Source: Branchiostoma floridae (lineage: Eukaryota; Chordata; Leptocardii; Amphioxiformes; Branchiostomatidae). Taken from it: DNA of 64,000 nt. Positions 23,201 to 34,189 of the stretch are shown in pieces. The notes beneath the pieces are model-generated. The model was given only the letters and a program-made list of their open reading frames with translations. It was not told where the DNA came from and ran no database searches. The stretch spans positions 23,333 through 87,332 of the forward strand of contig NW_023365802.1 of assembly GCF_000003815.2 (NCBI RefSeq), given 5' to 3'. Within the stretch, counting starts at the first letter, position 1. Each line of letters starts with the position of its first letter. The position numbers were made by a program, and so were the translations under genes.

Positions 23201-25176
23201 TAAGATAAACATAGAGTTAACACTCACAGGTCCGTACATCATGTCGTTTTTCGGCTTCTTTGGTCATGTCATCCTCACCGCCATTGTTGTTGTCGTCAGC
23301 CATCACTTCTTTATCCACCAACCCTGTGAAATTATTGCCGAAAAGTGCAAAGTTAAACCATTTGAACAATTTTTGAGCGTAATCAAGCTATAAGCTAGGA
23401 ATGCTTATTACTTGATTACACTTGTTTCTTGGTTATTTCTAACAATGCGCGAACATATTCATTTTACTCTATAACATTAACACGGTCAACTTAAGATGAA
23501 AAGTACATAATATACCATTTCTCGCTTAACTGTGAGAGGGTGCATCACAATAAAAAAAAACATCACAATCGCACGTTTCGTTCTGGAGATATAGTGCCTG
23601 AATTTCCACTTTACACTTTATCCAGCTTATACGTGCACGCAAGGAGGCCCCAAATCAAACATGACCGTCAAGACATATAGCGCCAGAAATGCCCCCCCAC
23701 ACAAAAGGCAACCTGCAGTGTCAAGTTCAAAGACCTGACTGTCAAGTTACCACCAGCAAGGCATGTACCAAATATCATCGCGATCGCATGTTTTGTTCTG
23801 GAGATATAGCGCAAATAAAATACAGTTAAAATATCCATCAGTACAAAAGTGAGCAAATGCAATGACACAAATTAACATATCAACTTACACGCACCTTTCT
23901 CATTACACAACAGTATACCCCTAACAACTTGAACAATAAAAAATAACGCTCCCTTCATTTCTTCTTCTGTTTGGATAGTTCCACTTTCGTTTCCCCATGA
24001 TTATCGTAAGCAGTTAACTTAGAGACCCTCACAAACTACAACACACCTCTGGAAGCACCGAGAAGATAACTGACAAAAACATGCCAGGAACCAGTGCATG
24101 TACAGAGGCGAGGTAACCTGATACATGGTAAATGACATACACTAGTGCACACAACACTGGACCCCTTATATTTGGCTAATTGCAAAAGTAAACAGACACT
24201 AATCTAGCCCAGGGCTAAACCACAAACAGACATGACAATTTCAAGCAGATGTGAAGAGACCCCCCAATTAACACAGAATTTAACATTCTGTACCAGGTTC
24301 AAAGTCAATTAGGCCCAAAATCAAACCTGACCGTCTGGCAAATACACTATACACAAATCTACCAAATACCATCGCAGTAGCACGCTGCGTACTCGAAATA
24401 TAACAGCGGAAACGGACCAAAACACAAACAACACGAACCTAAAAACTATACCTGTATTTCATACAGGTAATAAACGAGTGAAACAAAGACAACTACATAC
24501 ATGTACATAACATGGCATGTTGGAACAGTAGTACATGAAGAAAGTAACCAGTGCCATCCGACCCTATCAAATGAATAAAAGTGGATGCTGCTTGAAAGTC
24601 TTCTAAACAATAAATGTTTAAATAGCCGTATGTATAGTCCTTGCATTCGATGAAAAGATGAACCTGATATAATACTGGTAGTATCACTTGTTGACTCTTT
24701 TTAGTATAGATACCATATTCCTTGGACCAAAGGAAGACTAGTGATATGCTAGTTTTCAATTTTGTCTTTCCTACTTTACCTTTTCTTTCAAGTTTGCAAT
24801 ACGTTCTTTTATGATTTGAGATAATGGGCAGATTCCTTTAATATGGGATACCTGAGTATGCAATTGTGGAGGCCTGATCAACATCAGAAACTAAAGGAGA
24901 AAAACTCAAAACTCTACCTTCAAGCTCTTTGAGCAGACGTTTAGCTTCATCGATGTCAGATGGAGCATCTCCGGATCTATCAATTAGCTGTTGTTCCTTC
25001 CATTCGCTGTTGTCTTTGAATCAAAAATAAGTAAAGATCAGATCAAATGTCAAATCCAGACGGTAAATTCTCCCTTTCATTATTTCATTTGATATAAATA
25101 AATGTACACCTTTACCTGGATACACGGCTCCAACCAGAAGTGCCAGTGCCAAAACAAGCCTGAAGTGACTAGTCAT
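20171..25176 (-). CDS. Secreted two-domain fucolectin-like protein (8 exons)
   Basis: Coding exons, minus strand: 25116-25176, 24918-25013, 23228-23323, 21882-22313, 21278-21697, 21020-21087, 20536-20701, 20171-20226. All junctions are GT-AG and the frame is continuous for 464 residues. Introns 1-5 and 7 are phase 1, intron 6 phase 0; one-exon 1-1 modules are typical of shuffled extracellular proteins. Order: signal peptide (MTSHFRLVLALALLVGAVYP), charged linker to about residue 87, fucolectin domain 1 (about 88-228), domain 2 (about 230-368), a basic RKR segment, a short Cys-rich module (GCGDHKEGDSW, CICD, SCYKVIC; about 386-420, VWC-like spacing), and an acidic C-terminus. Known fucolectins bind fucosylated glycans, often in innate immunity; that role is inferred. 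Domain 1 lacks the sugar-binding His, domain 2 keeps it. A noncoding leader exon upstream is likely. Confidence 0.88.
20536..20701 (-). CDS. Exon 7: Cys-rich module of the fucolectin protein
   Basis: Begins EGDSWVSDEKG after exon 6 (GCGDHK), giving C..G..W...CxC......C....C, a spacing like part of a von Willebrand type C domain. A charged segment with one further Cys (ELWTCPEPDEKDES) follows. It is too short for a full VWC domain (six Cys here rather than ten), so the assignment is tentative. Confidence 0.75.
21125..21235 (+). repeat. CTCT/CTGT microsatellite in lectin intron 5
   Basis: Low-complexity (CT)n and (CTGT)n tract lying between exons 5 and 6 of the minus-strand lectin gene. Confidence 0.8.
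21278..21697 (-). CDS. Exon 5: fucolectin domain 2
   Basis: A single 420-nt 1-1 exon encoding one complete domain. Landmarks: NAALGKPTVQSG near the start, ATDG, CCTHTPAQTNPW, VINRADCCGERLNG, then GRYVGIRLPG and LTVCEVEVYP at the end. The F-type lectin sugar motif (His, about 26 residues, then RxDx4R/K) is present: H of CTHT, 27 residues, RADCCGER. This domain is therefore predicted to be ligand-competent. Confidence 0.88.
21882..22313 (-). CDS. Exon 4: fucolectin domain 1
   Basis: A single 432-nt 1-1 exon encoding one complete domain. Landmarks: NIASGRPAFQSSVGWG, AVDGN, SSCTATKPENDPWWYVDL, IVNRRDCCSERI, GRYVGIRLPG, ILTLCEVEVY. The RxDx4R part of the sugar motif is intact, but the position of the conserved His, exactly 27 residues upstream, is Ala (CTAT where domain 2 has CTHT). 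Altered or lost fucose binding is inferred. Confidence 0.88.
22640..23130. mobile_element. Diverged relative of the 15940-16809 element, in lectin intron 3
   Basis: Shares the internal order of the TTAA element: GACGTCAT, GCCATCTTGG, a second TGACGTCAT, CATAAATTAT/CATATATTAT, then CCATGGCAACnnAAAAAAT and ACTTACTTT. The CCCTCAA termini are not recognisable here, so it is either an older copy or a fragment. Confidence 0.55.
23560..24415. repeat. Three related blocks in lectin intron 2
   Basis: Near 23567-23600, 23769-23815 and 24363-24412 a motif like ATCATCGCGATCGCATGTTTTG then TTCTGGAGATATAGCGC recurs with decreasing similarity. Flanking text CCAAATATCATCGC / CCAAATACCATCGC is shared by the last two. 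Origin unknown. The rest of intron 2 shows nothing. Confidence 0.5.
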
Positions 25177-25729
25177 CTTCAACCTTAGTCCTGTCCAGTA
25201 CCTCTGTATTCAAGACAAAATTCAACGTTACATTCTGAGTTGTGTCTTCGCGACGCATACGTAACGCTACATATTCATGTAAGACGAAAAAAAAGCTCTG
25301 CGTATATTGCTAACTAGACAGATGACTATTGTGTGAAAAATGCAAATAACACAGATACCAGGATGACCGAAATAATCATTGTTTATGGACGAAATTGCAA
25401 CAAGATCCAAAATACGATAAAGTAAGTATGTCGTTTGGTACTTTTTGTATAACCAACGTCGGAATAAAACAAAGCATAGTTTGATGCTATATAAAAGTAC
25501 TAAAGTACATATTTAAATGTTTCAACATATCAAGTTCAACGAAGATTTTGTGAAAAAGACATTGGCCGTCGTTTCTCTCCAATTCAGACTTGAGTAAAAA
25601 CCTAACATCAACCGATGGCTAGAAACAAGTTCAAATATTTGCGAGTGTAACGAACAACACGCCACCGTAGACCAAGGTGAGTACCAAAGTCATTGTGTTT
25701 CAGATATCACCAAAACATATTGAGAAACG

Positions 25730-25890
25730 TATGCCCGGCGTATTGCTCCAGAGGTACTTCTAAGATTGGATGCCCCTGTTTGCAAACCCCTGGGATATAC
25801 TCCTTTACCTGAATGAAAATCGGCTTGCATGCCGATTTAAGCTTTCGTGAATAGACAAAGGTTCAAACAAACAAACAAACAAACAAACAT
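25730..25890 (+). mobile_element. 3' end of a retroposon with (CAAA)n tail
   Basis: Contains the hairpin AATCGGC-TTGCAT-GCCGATT (25829-25848 region) and ends in six CAAA units at 25866-25890. A hairpin followed by a short simple repeat is typical of LINE/SINE 3' ends. The body cannot be classified. Confidence 0.5.
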
Positions 25891-26019
25891 GACATCGAAT
25901 TCAACGATCATCTGGACCGATCGACAATGGTGTTGAGCACTGTATGCCAGGGCCAAGGCCGTGGCCGCCCACTCTTTTAAATCAGAATCGTTCATTTTTG
26001 GTGCACTACTCTCAGGTGG

Positions 26020-26301
26020 TGCCGGTGCAATGGCCTAGTGGTTAGAGTGTTCGCCTTGCATTCGGTAGGTCGTGAGTTCGAACCCCGGCCGGGTCATACC
26101 AAAGACTTTAAAAATGGTACATGCTGCTTTCTCTGCTTAGCACTCAGCACTAAAGAGAAAGAGTATGGAAGTTAAACACACATCACTACCAGCGGACCAG
26201 ACCCCTGCTGTAGTGACTTGCACATGTGTGGCCCAAGGGGTACTCGAAATGGAGATGGGCGCCACCCCAAAAGCATCTGCACAGATGTAAGGGTAACTTT
26301 A
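26020..26301 (+). mobile_element. tRNA-derived SINE with perfect 12-bp target duplications
   Basis: The head resembles a tRNA: A-box TGGCCTAGTGG (26031-26041) and B-box AGTTCGAACCCC (26075-26086), followed by an unrelated body ending GGGTAACTTTA. The direct repeat ACTCTCAGGTGG flanks it at 26008-26019 and 26302-26313, proving insertion by target-primed reverse transcription or similar. Identical duplications imply a fairly recent insertion. It is not a functional tRNA gene. Confidence 0.88.
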
Positions 26302-26670
26302 ACTCTCAGGTGGATGGTGCACCCTGGCTACGCAGTTTTCGTACCAATTGAACTTATTTGATATAAATAAGATGAACCAATCTTCATTTGATTTATGATT
26401 GGGAAAAGAATCGGGTCGAGTGGAATCTAAAACGACACCTGGCGTGTGCAATTAACCCTTGCAGTGCTGCGCCCAACATATCTTTGGAATCATATGTTGG
26501 TCCCCATGCTAAATGTACTGGCAGCTAACTGAAAAACCGATTATAGATCCTGGTACCAATTAGGCGAAAACAGCTCCAACGCAAATCGTAAACCGACCAT
26601 GCAAATAAAATGTTACCCCGTTTAGAAGTAAGTCAAATAAAATCTTTATAGCGAAACAGGGTCTACACAT

Positions 26671-26870
26671 CCTAAAGCCCCCTCTACAAATCAAGAATTT
26701 AGCTCGGCCGAGTTGTCAGCGAGCTCTACATTACAAGGAGGCATGACCCTGATGCTGAAGAAGAAACTCTGCCATTTGTTTGTAGGCAGCATGGTCATAC
26801 CTCCTCGTAATTTAGAGCTCGCTGACAACTCGGCGGAGCTAAATTCTTGATTTGTAAAGCCGGCTTTAGG
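26671..26870. mobile_element. Hairpin-type MITE with about 80-bp arms
   Basis: The left arm (26671-26751) reads CCTAAAGCC...ACAAATCAAGAATTTAGCTC...GTTGTCAGCGAGCTCTA and the right arm (26790-26870) is its near-perfect reverse complement. The loop is only about 40 bp. There is no coding and no certain target duplication. The transcript would form a very long hairpin. Confidence 0.8.
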
Positions 26871-28200
26871 ACAGCAAATGCCTAACTGAACACATTCTGA
26901 CTGGACATCACCGAACAAAGACTGGCTTCGATGTGACCAACCGAACGAAGAATGGCCTGGCGGAGGAACGGCGTAAGGTGGCATATCTTTGGATTAAAAA
27001 GGGAATCCAAAATACATTATACGACAGCGCGTATCGAAATATTTTAGGTCCCTTTAAAGCTATGATTATATGTAGCAACACTCAAAAAAGGGTGAACGAT
27101 TTTACTTTTCACCTACTATAGCAGGAAGTAGCAGTAGCTTCGTCCAAAAGTCATGTAATCATCAAAGTAGAATTTGGCAGTAGAATACGATCTTTTCAAG
27201 AGTTTACGCACCGTAGGCGAACACATGGACGGCCCAATCGTACATGGACCCCGACAGGTCCCCGCATCCCTGGCTGCGCTTGCCGGCGATTTCGTGATGT
27301 CTTGTACGAAACATTTGCCATATTTGTTTCTCTACCATCGAAGTAAACTCAAATAGCTGGGTCAAGACATCTCGCTAGAAGCCTTGAATAAAGAACCCCG
27401 ATATTTTGAGATCAAGGAGCTGACATCGTTCGCCCAAAACATAGATATTCCTTAAACCTTTAAAAAGGGAAAACAGGGTAAATCTTTCTGCAAATAACTA
27501 AATCTAAACGTATAGACCTGTGCACTCAGGATAACCTGTGCATATTAAAGGAAGAATCCTGGGTGAATTAAATGATAGATTCACGCGCCAACAAACTAAC
27601 AGATGTGGCATGGTAGATTACACCATCACAGCAGCTCGTAGTTCCACAATAAAAACTCAGTAGATATACAAATTTCTATCATTGTGAAGCAATGACTAAA
27701 GATAAGCGACCGCCCACTGCAAATTGAATTAAAGCTGGTAGATACATCAAGGCACCTCCCAACGGACAGAATATGTGCATTTTGTAAGGAAAAATATTTA
27801 GAAACTAAATATAATTTTGTTTTACAATTTTAAAAATTTAGAGTTTGGCTTCAAGATTATTGGAATTTCTACTGCTCACAAAAAATTAACATAAATATAC
27901 AAAGGAGCATGAAACAGAATTTTTTTCTCTACAGAAAGTAAAGGGGCGACCGCTTTTCGGAGAGCAGATTCTACTGACAGGCATAAGGTTCTAAATGACC
28001 AGAGAAGCTTCTAGCTTACACGTGGCCTAGTCTAATGTTACCTGTATGACAATAATGTTCCCCTCAAAAAGCCTTAGACTACAAATATTTAAACTTAAAT
28101 TTTAAAATTAAAACTCCAAAAAGCGGGAGAAAGTCCCAGCACCCCCCGCTCTGTCACTCTGCTCTTTAGAAAAAAAACATAACGATTACTAATGATATCT
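26871..28200. other. No gene seen
   Basis: Noncoding. This is the probable large first intron of the lectin gene if the 28.2 kb leader exon is real. Confidence 0.4.
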
Positions 28201-28203
28201 CAC

Positions 28204-28320
28204 CTTTGTAGGTCAAAGAAAGACTTAGTTTTTGTGGCGTATTGACAGTGCAGCGGTGCCTTCATCTGAAGCCTCGAGAAGTAGTCTACCTTCAATGTTG
28301 GAATATCCCCGCTTTTAAAG
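28204..28320 (-). promoter_or_regulatory. Possible promoter and noncoding first exon of the lectin gene
   Basis: On the minus strand CTTTAAAAGC (28311-28320) resembles a TATA box. About 80-110 bp downstream is a strong donor, CTACAAAG|GTGAGAT (GT at 28203-28202). The coding exon 1 is preceded by an acceptor-like TTTTGTCTTGAATACAG (AG at 25205-25204), so a 3-kb first intron joining the two is plausible. This is based only on signal placement. Confidence 0.35.
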
Positions 28321-28329
28321 GTTCAAAGT

Positions 28330-29084
28330 CGGCCCACCATAGATGCATCGCGTGCTACCAGCGTCACGCTTTCTTCAAAGAAGATTAACAAGACACAAAT
28401 AGAATCCTAAGTAGGAGATATGCTCGAATAGAAGAATGCAGGCCAGAATTGCAAAAGCGGTAACTATTGACTCTGAACGCTTAAAATGTGGCTAAGAGCC
28501 AAGTTAATTTATTCCACGCATTGTGTACTATCTCTCATTTATACGAAATTAAGACGACATTACCATTTGTAAACTCCTATTACTATCATAAACGTAGCTA
28601 TGTATGATAATATAGTATTGAAAGTCAATCAGAGGAAAATATTGTGTGAATGTGTCGGCCTCGAGTAGTGAAACTCGATACGCCACGGCCGCTAAGAGAC
28701 TGACATGCTTATTAGATTCTTAACAAACAAGCTATTTGACCACTGCCCTCCTTACATTCCCCAAAGGGCGGTGCGTACGTTCTTACGGATACGGAAACAT
28801 TTACAAGACACAAAAAGAAGCCAGGATAGGCTCTAATGGCGGTATGCAGTCTAAACTTGCACAAGCGTTTGGTTTAAATTAAAACATCGATAAATGCGAA
28901 GTTCATTTTGTTTTACTCATTATATTTACCCTTTATTTCTAAGAAGTAAGAACTAAGAAGTTGATTTAAACACTAGTTTCTTTTTATGTATAAGAGAATC
29001 TTCATAAATGGAGTGCCTATTTCCATAAACACTTTCAATGTATAAGCAAACTCATGAATACCAAACAAAAAGTCACTTCTACAC
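28330..29084. other. No gene seen
   Basis: Noncoding sequence between the putative lectin promoter and the 38-bp minisatellite. Confidence 0.4.
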
Positions 29085-31220
29085 ACTACACTGATGACTA
29101 CCTCACTAGTGTCACTTGTACATCTACAGTCATGGCTACCTCACTAGTGTCACTTCTACAACTACACTCATGGCTACCTGACTAGTGTCTCTTCTACAGC
29201 TACACTCATGGCTACCTCACTAGTGTCACTTGTACAACTACACTCATGGCTACCTGACTAGTGTCACTTCTACAACTACACTCATGGCTACCTCACTAGT
29301 GTCACTTGTACAGCAACACTCATGGCTACCTGACTAGTGTCACTTCTACAACTACACTCATGGCTACCTCACTAGTGTCACTCAATGTACAGCTACACTC
29401 ATGGCTACCTCACTTGTGTCACTTGTACAACTACACTCATGGCTACCTCACTAGTGTCACTTGTCCAGCTATACTCATGGCTACTTCACTTATGCCACTT
29501 GTACAACTACACTCATGGCTACTTCACTAGTGACACTTGTACAGCTACACTCATGGCTACCTCACTAGTGTCACTTGTACAGCTACGCTCATGGCTACCT
29601 CACTAGTGTCACTTGTACAACTACACTCATGGCTACTTCACTTGTGCCATTTCTACAACCACACTCATGGCTACCTGACTAGTGTCACTTCTAAAACTGC
29701 ATTCACGGCTACCTCACTAGTGTCACTTGTACAGCTACACTCATGGCCACCTCGCTAGTATCACTTCTACAACTACACTTATGACTACCTTACTAGTGTC
29801 ACTTCTACAACTATATCATGGCCACCTCGCTAGTATCACTTCTACAACTACACTCATGGCTACCTGACTAGTGTCACTTCTACAACTACACTCATGGCTA
29901 CCTCACTAGTGTCACTCAATGTACAGCTACACTCATGGCTACCTCACTAGTGTCACTCAATGTACAGCTACACTCATGGCTACCTCACTAGTGTCACTTG
30001 TACAACTACACTCATGGCTACATCACTAGTGTCACTTCTACAACTTCGCTCATGGCTACCTCACTAGTGTCACTTCTACTACTACACTCATGGCTACCTC
30101 ACTAGTGTCACTCAATGTACAGCAACACTCATGGCTACCTGACTAGTGTCACTTGTACAACTACACCCATGGCTACCTCACTATTGTCTCTTGTACAGCC
30201 ACACTTATGGCTACCTCACTAGTGTCACTTGTACAACTATACACTCATGGCTACCTCACTAGTGTCGCTTGTACAACTACACTCATGGCTACATCACTTG
30301 TGTCACTTCTACAACCACACTCATGGCTACCTCACTCATGTCACTTCTAAAACTGCATTAATGGCTACATCACTAGTGTCACTTCTACAACTACACTCAT
30401 GGCTACCTCACAAGTGTCACTTGTACAGCTACACTCATGGCCACCTCACTAGTATCACTTCTACAACTACACTTATGACTACCTTACTAGTGTCACTTCT
30501 ACAACTACAGCCAAGGCAACCACACTTATGTTATTTCTTCTGCTACATTCAAGGCTACCTCTCCAGTGTCACATTTACAACTACTCTCATGGCTACCTCA
30601 CTATTGTCACTTCTGCAACTACACTCATGGCTACCTCACTAGTGTCAATTCTACAACTACAATCAAGGCTACCTCACTAGTGTCAATTCTACAACTACAC
30701 TCATGTCTACCTCACTAGTGTCACTTCTACAACCACACTTATGGCTACGTCAATAGTGTCACTTTTACAACTACACTCATGGCTACCTCACTTGGGCCAC
30801 TTCTACAACTACACTCATGGCTACCTGACTAGTGTCACTTCTACAAGCACACTTATGGCTACCTCACTAGTGTCGCTTGTACAACTACACTCATGGCTAC
30901 CTCACTTGTGTCACTTCTACAACCACACTCATGGCTACCTCACTCGTGTCACTTCTAAAACTGCATTCATGGCTACCTCACTAGTGTCACTTGTACAGCT
31001 ACACTCATGGCCACCTCACTAGTATCACTTCTACAACTACACTTATGACTACCTTACTAGTGTCACTTCTACAACTACAGCCAAGGCAACCACACTTATG
31101 TTATTTCTTCTGCTACATTCAAGGCTACCTCTCCAGTGTCACATTCACAACTACACTCATGGCTACCTCACTATTGTCACTTCTGCAACTACACTCATGG
31201 CTACCTCACTAGTGTCAATT
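29085..31220 (+). repeat. 38-bp minisatellite, about 56 copies, with higher-order structure
   Basis: Unit: ACTCATGGCTACCTCACTAG plus TGTCACTTCTACAACTAC (38 bp). Because 38 is not a multiple of three and units lack stops, the array reads as an open frame with a 38-residue period; these are not genes. A block of 15 units (570 bp) is duplicated: 30426-30650 recurs almost exactly at 30996-31220, including the rare variant CAGCCAAGGCAACCACAC. Some junctions carry CAATGTAC insertions (29382, 29917, 29957, 30114). Confidence 0.95.
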
Positions 31221-31875
31221 CCACAACCTTTCCAACACCCTAGGTACCACTTGACGTTTTCTCTTTCTTTTGTATAATCGGACATGCCTGCCATCGCCGG
31301 AGGTTAAAGTCAAAACAATATTGCATTTTTTTTAATCGAGCAAAAATCCTTATTGCGTTTTACTGTTATAGTTGAAATGTAAATTTTGTCTTATTGGAAA
31401 TCCCTGTCTGCGGGTCCGGAGTGACGACTGTTCGTCCTGGCATTTATCGTTTAAGACTCATGTAATCACTGGCCGGCTATGATATCATTAAATTTTACCC
31501 TAAACGATTCAGAAATAAGTTAATGACTACCTTAATTATGTCGTTGTTAATTACAACAAGTGGCTTGTCAAACTTGAAGACTAATATCATGCGCGATAGG
31601 CAAAGGAATTCTAGTGTCGTGGGAACGAATATTTAGCCCATTGGTATGTCCTGAAGATGGATTACTCGGGACTAGCTTCAAAGTACTTGTGAAGTGAAGT
31701 GTGCCCTTCATATTGAACTTCATGTGTCATTTAAGCTACGACGAGATTATGTATGGAATGTCTTTTAAGCCACTAATCGCTATCTAATATGTGCTAACAG
31801 GGGAAATAATCCTTTTGTTGCTTTCTGACTCGCCCGTGACAGGCCTAACATTAGTTGTGAACATGTAATAGGAAC

Positions 31876-32093
31876 AGGTTATGTCATGCTTACAAAAGCG
31901 TGGTGCCGATGCCATAGGTTATGTCATGCTTACAAAAGCGTGGTGCCGATGCCATAGGTTATGTCATGCTTACAAAAGCGTGGTGCCGATGCCATAGGTT
32001 ATGTCAAGCTTACAAAAGCGTGGTGCCGGTGTCATGTTTTCTTTATAGAAGTGTAACGTGGTGCCGGTGTCATGTTTTCTTTATAGAAGTGTA
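31876..32093 (+). repeat. Two adjoining short tandem arrays (40 bp x4, 38 bp x2)
   Basis: Four copies of a 40-bp unit (AGGTTATGTCATGCTTACAA plus AAGCGTGGTGCCGATGCCAT) run into two copies of a 38-bp unit beginning GTGGTGCCGGTGTCATGTTT. The shared GTGGTGCCG(A/G)TG shows the second unit arose from the first by unequal exchange. Confidence 0.9.
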
Positions 32094-32500
32094 ACAGCGG
32101 TATTGTTCTATCTGCTCTCCCTGTCATAACAATTTCTGTTGAGTGTGAAATTGTAAAGATTCACTCTGGCATGACATACAAGTTAAACAAGATTATTGTC
32201 AGCATCACAGCCAGGTGCGCCGGTTTCCCGTGTGAAAGTGCACCATAGGAATGACCCCCCCCCCCCCCCATAATAGACATGGTTGCACCAAACCTGTTTC
32301 GTACAGCATTACAGCTCAATGTGCCCACAGGAAGTGTTTAAAGAAGATTCCATTCTCACACAGGGCTCACATTTTATAATTGTGTTTGGAACAGTCTATT
32401 TTGCATAGGGTAGGTGATGGTTAAATTGTGCTCCATACCCAAAAGTTACCTGTGCGTAGTTATATTTAAATTTTCGGTTGCTTCGTCGATAAGAAATCTT
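32094..32500. other. No gene seen
   Basis: Noncoding; a C run at 32257-32269 is the only feature. Confidence 0.4.
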
Positions 32501-32504
32501 TTTA

Positions 32505-32745
32505 ATTCTTGTGACCAAGAGGTTGCGGGTTCAAATCCAGCTGCTGTGTCACCGATCTTGTGCCCTTTGGAAAGGCACTTTACACGACTTTCCTCACTTA
32601 ACTCAGGTGTAAATGAGTATCTAGCTGCGGCTAGTGACTTTGTGTGGCCTTGGTGGGGCTTTGTGGCCGAGACAGGCTTTAGGGGCATGTTCGGGCATGA
32701 GCGGCTCCCGCCATGGCACACGAGTCAGGGGTAGGAGGAACCCCT
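32505..32745 (+). mobile_element. tRNA-derived SINE fragment
   Basis: Contains a B-box-like GGTTCAAATCC (32528-32538) and the body typical of invertebrate tRNA-SINEs: CTTGTGCCCTTTGGAAAGGC, ACTTTACACGACTTTCCTCA, AGGTGTAAATGAGTATCTAG. The A-box half is degenerate or missing. The open frames on both strands here follow from this repeat. Confidence 0.55.
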
Positions 32746-32749
32746 TACA

Positions 32750-34189
32750 TCTATGGTTGGAAGTCCTCCTAGGAGACGGATACTCCAAACAACAAACCTA
32801 CATCTGCTGGAGCCGCCTCACACGTTGCAGACAGTTCTGCCCCTGTGAGACTTACTGCTCCAGTAGACGAGAGGGTGGAGAAGGAATCGCACACCCCTCC
32901 TTCACCATAAAAAGTCACGTGCAGGTCAGGCAAGCAGGTAAAAAGCTTGTCTGCCTCCTCATCTGTCCAATCGACAGGAGAACAAAAAAAATGATTGATG
33001 TTGACATGGAATATCACGAGCAATAGTAAATAACCTTTGTCATCAGCTGAAACATCTTTTTTATGTGTATACCTTGCTAGTACTGCAATTATCCCTAAAG
33101 TATAAAAGCTTCTGTCTCGTGGATTAAAGAGGTTATCTTGCAGTCATAACTGCACTTATGTACGACAATAAAAACAAACTTTATAAATCAAAAGCATATC
33201 CTGAAAATCCTCACTGGAAGTGCTATCATAGCAAAATGAAATCTTGATCTGGCAATGTGAACTAGAATTGCTGGTCAATAAATGTTTGATGAGGTATGTT
33301 TCTGTTTTTAATTTATGACATTGGAACTTCTTACCTAGTAGATGATTAAAATTCTATCAAATGATTGTTAGGATCTTCTCTCATTTATGACAAAGGTTGG
33401 TCTTAGCTTGTTAGTTTATTACGTTCCCATAAATGATCGTTTATCTAGAAAATGGACTAAAAACTGCATCTTTCAGATACACAAGCACAATACTCAAATT
33501 GGACACTTCGACTCTACCCCTTACGACAGAATCATAATTTACAGTAACTAAGTCAATAGAAAGAACTTTCTGATATTGTTAGCTTATGGTACTATCATGT
33601 CCTCATTTCGTGGTGTGTCAAAATCTACATTCAGTTTAAAAATTCTAGAGGAGTACTGAAATACATTCTATTGCACCCCAAACACCGTCCATCAAAATAA
33701 CCAGTTCAGTCTATCGTCTGAATAGTATGAATTCACTTTAATTGTTGCTTTTGCCAAGTAGTTGTGAAATGTTTTGCAACCATATGCCTGAGGTAACCAT
33801 GCTTTGTTAGGCAAGAGCAGTATTGGTGCACGTTGCTAGGTGACGCTTTTGATACATGAGAATTAAGCTTTGCTGGGCATGTCTTTAACAAAAAAAAATT
33901 GCAGTTCACGTATGGTTTACCAGTCGGCGCTTATGACCATGAATAGATGCATAAAGGTTCTATTTTAGATTCTAGTAACATTGCTTGTCGACTACTTTGA
34001 TCCATAGAGCAAAATGATGTAAATTGACACACAGCAGAAGCCACATGTAGAGATAACCTTTCATATAACATATGGTCTTCTCAAATACACGTTCATTCAA
34101 CTATCTAGGATATATCTTTTTATAAATTTAATATTTCGTCAGATTTACTGATAAGAATTTCTCTTGTAGCCCCGAGTTGAAAGGTAATG
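32750..34189. other. No gene seen
   Basis: Noncoding. A short block GTTGCTAGGTGACGCTTTTGAT (33830-33852) is a relic of the dispersed repeat at 1080-1095. Confidence 0.45.

Noticed and set aside
26020-26092. tRNA gene
   Set aside because: The A- and B-boxes belong to a SINE bounded by 12-bp target duplications; there is no complete cloverleaf continuing to a mature 3' end.
29306-31212. Chain of 65-137 codon open frames with THGYLTSV repeats
   Set aside because: All are the three frames of the same 38-bp repeat, not a gene.
32446-32721. 91-codon minus-strand frame with GFEPATSW
   Set aside because: Antisense translation of the tRNA-derived SINE; this peptide is a common false match from such repeats.
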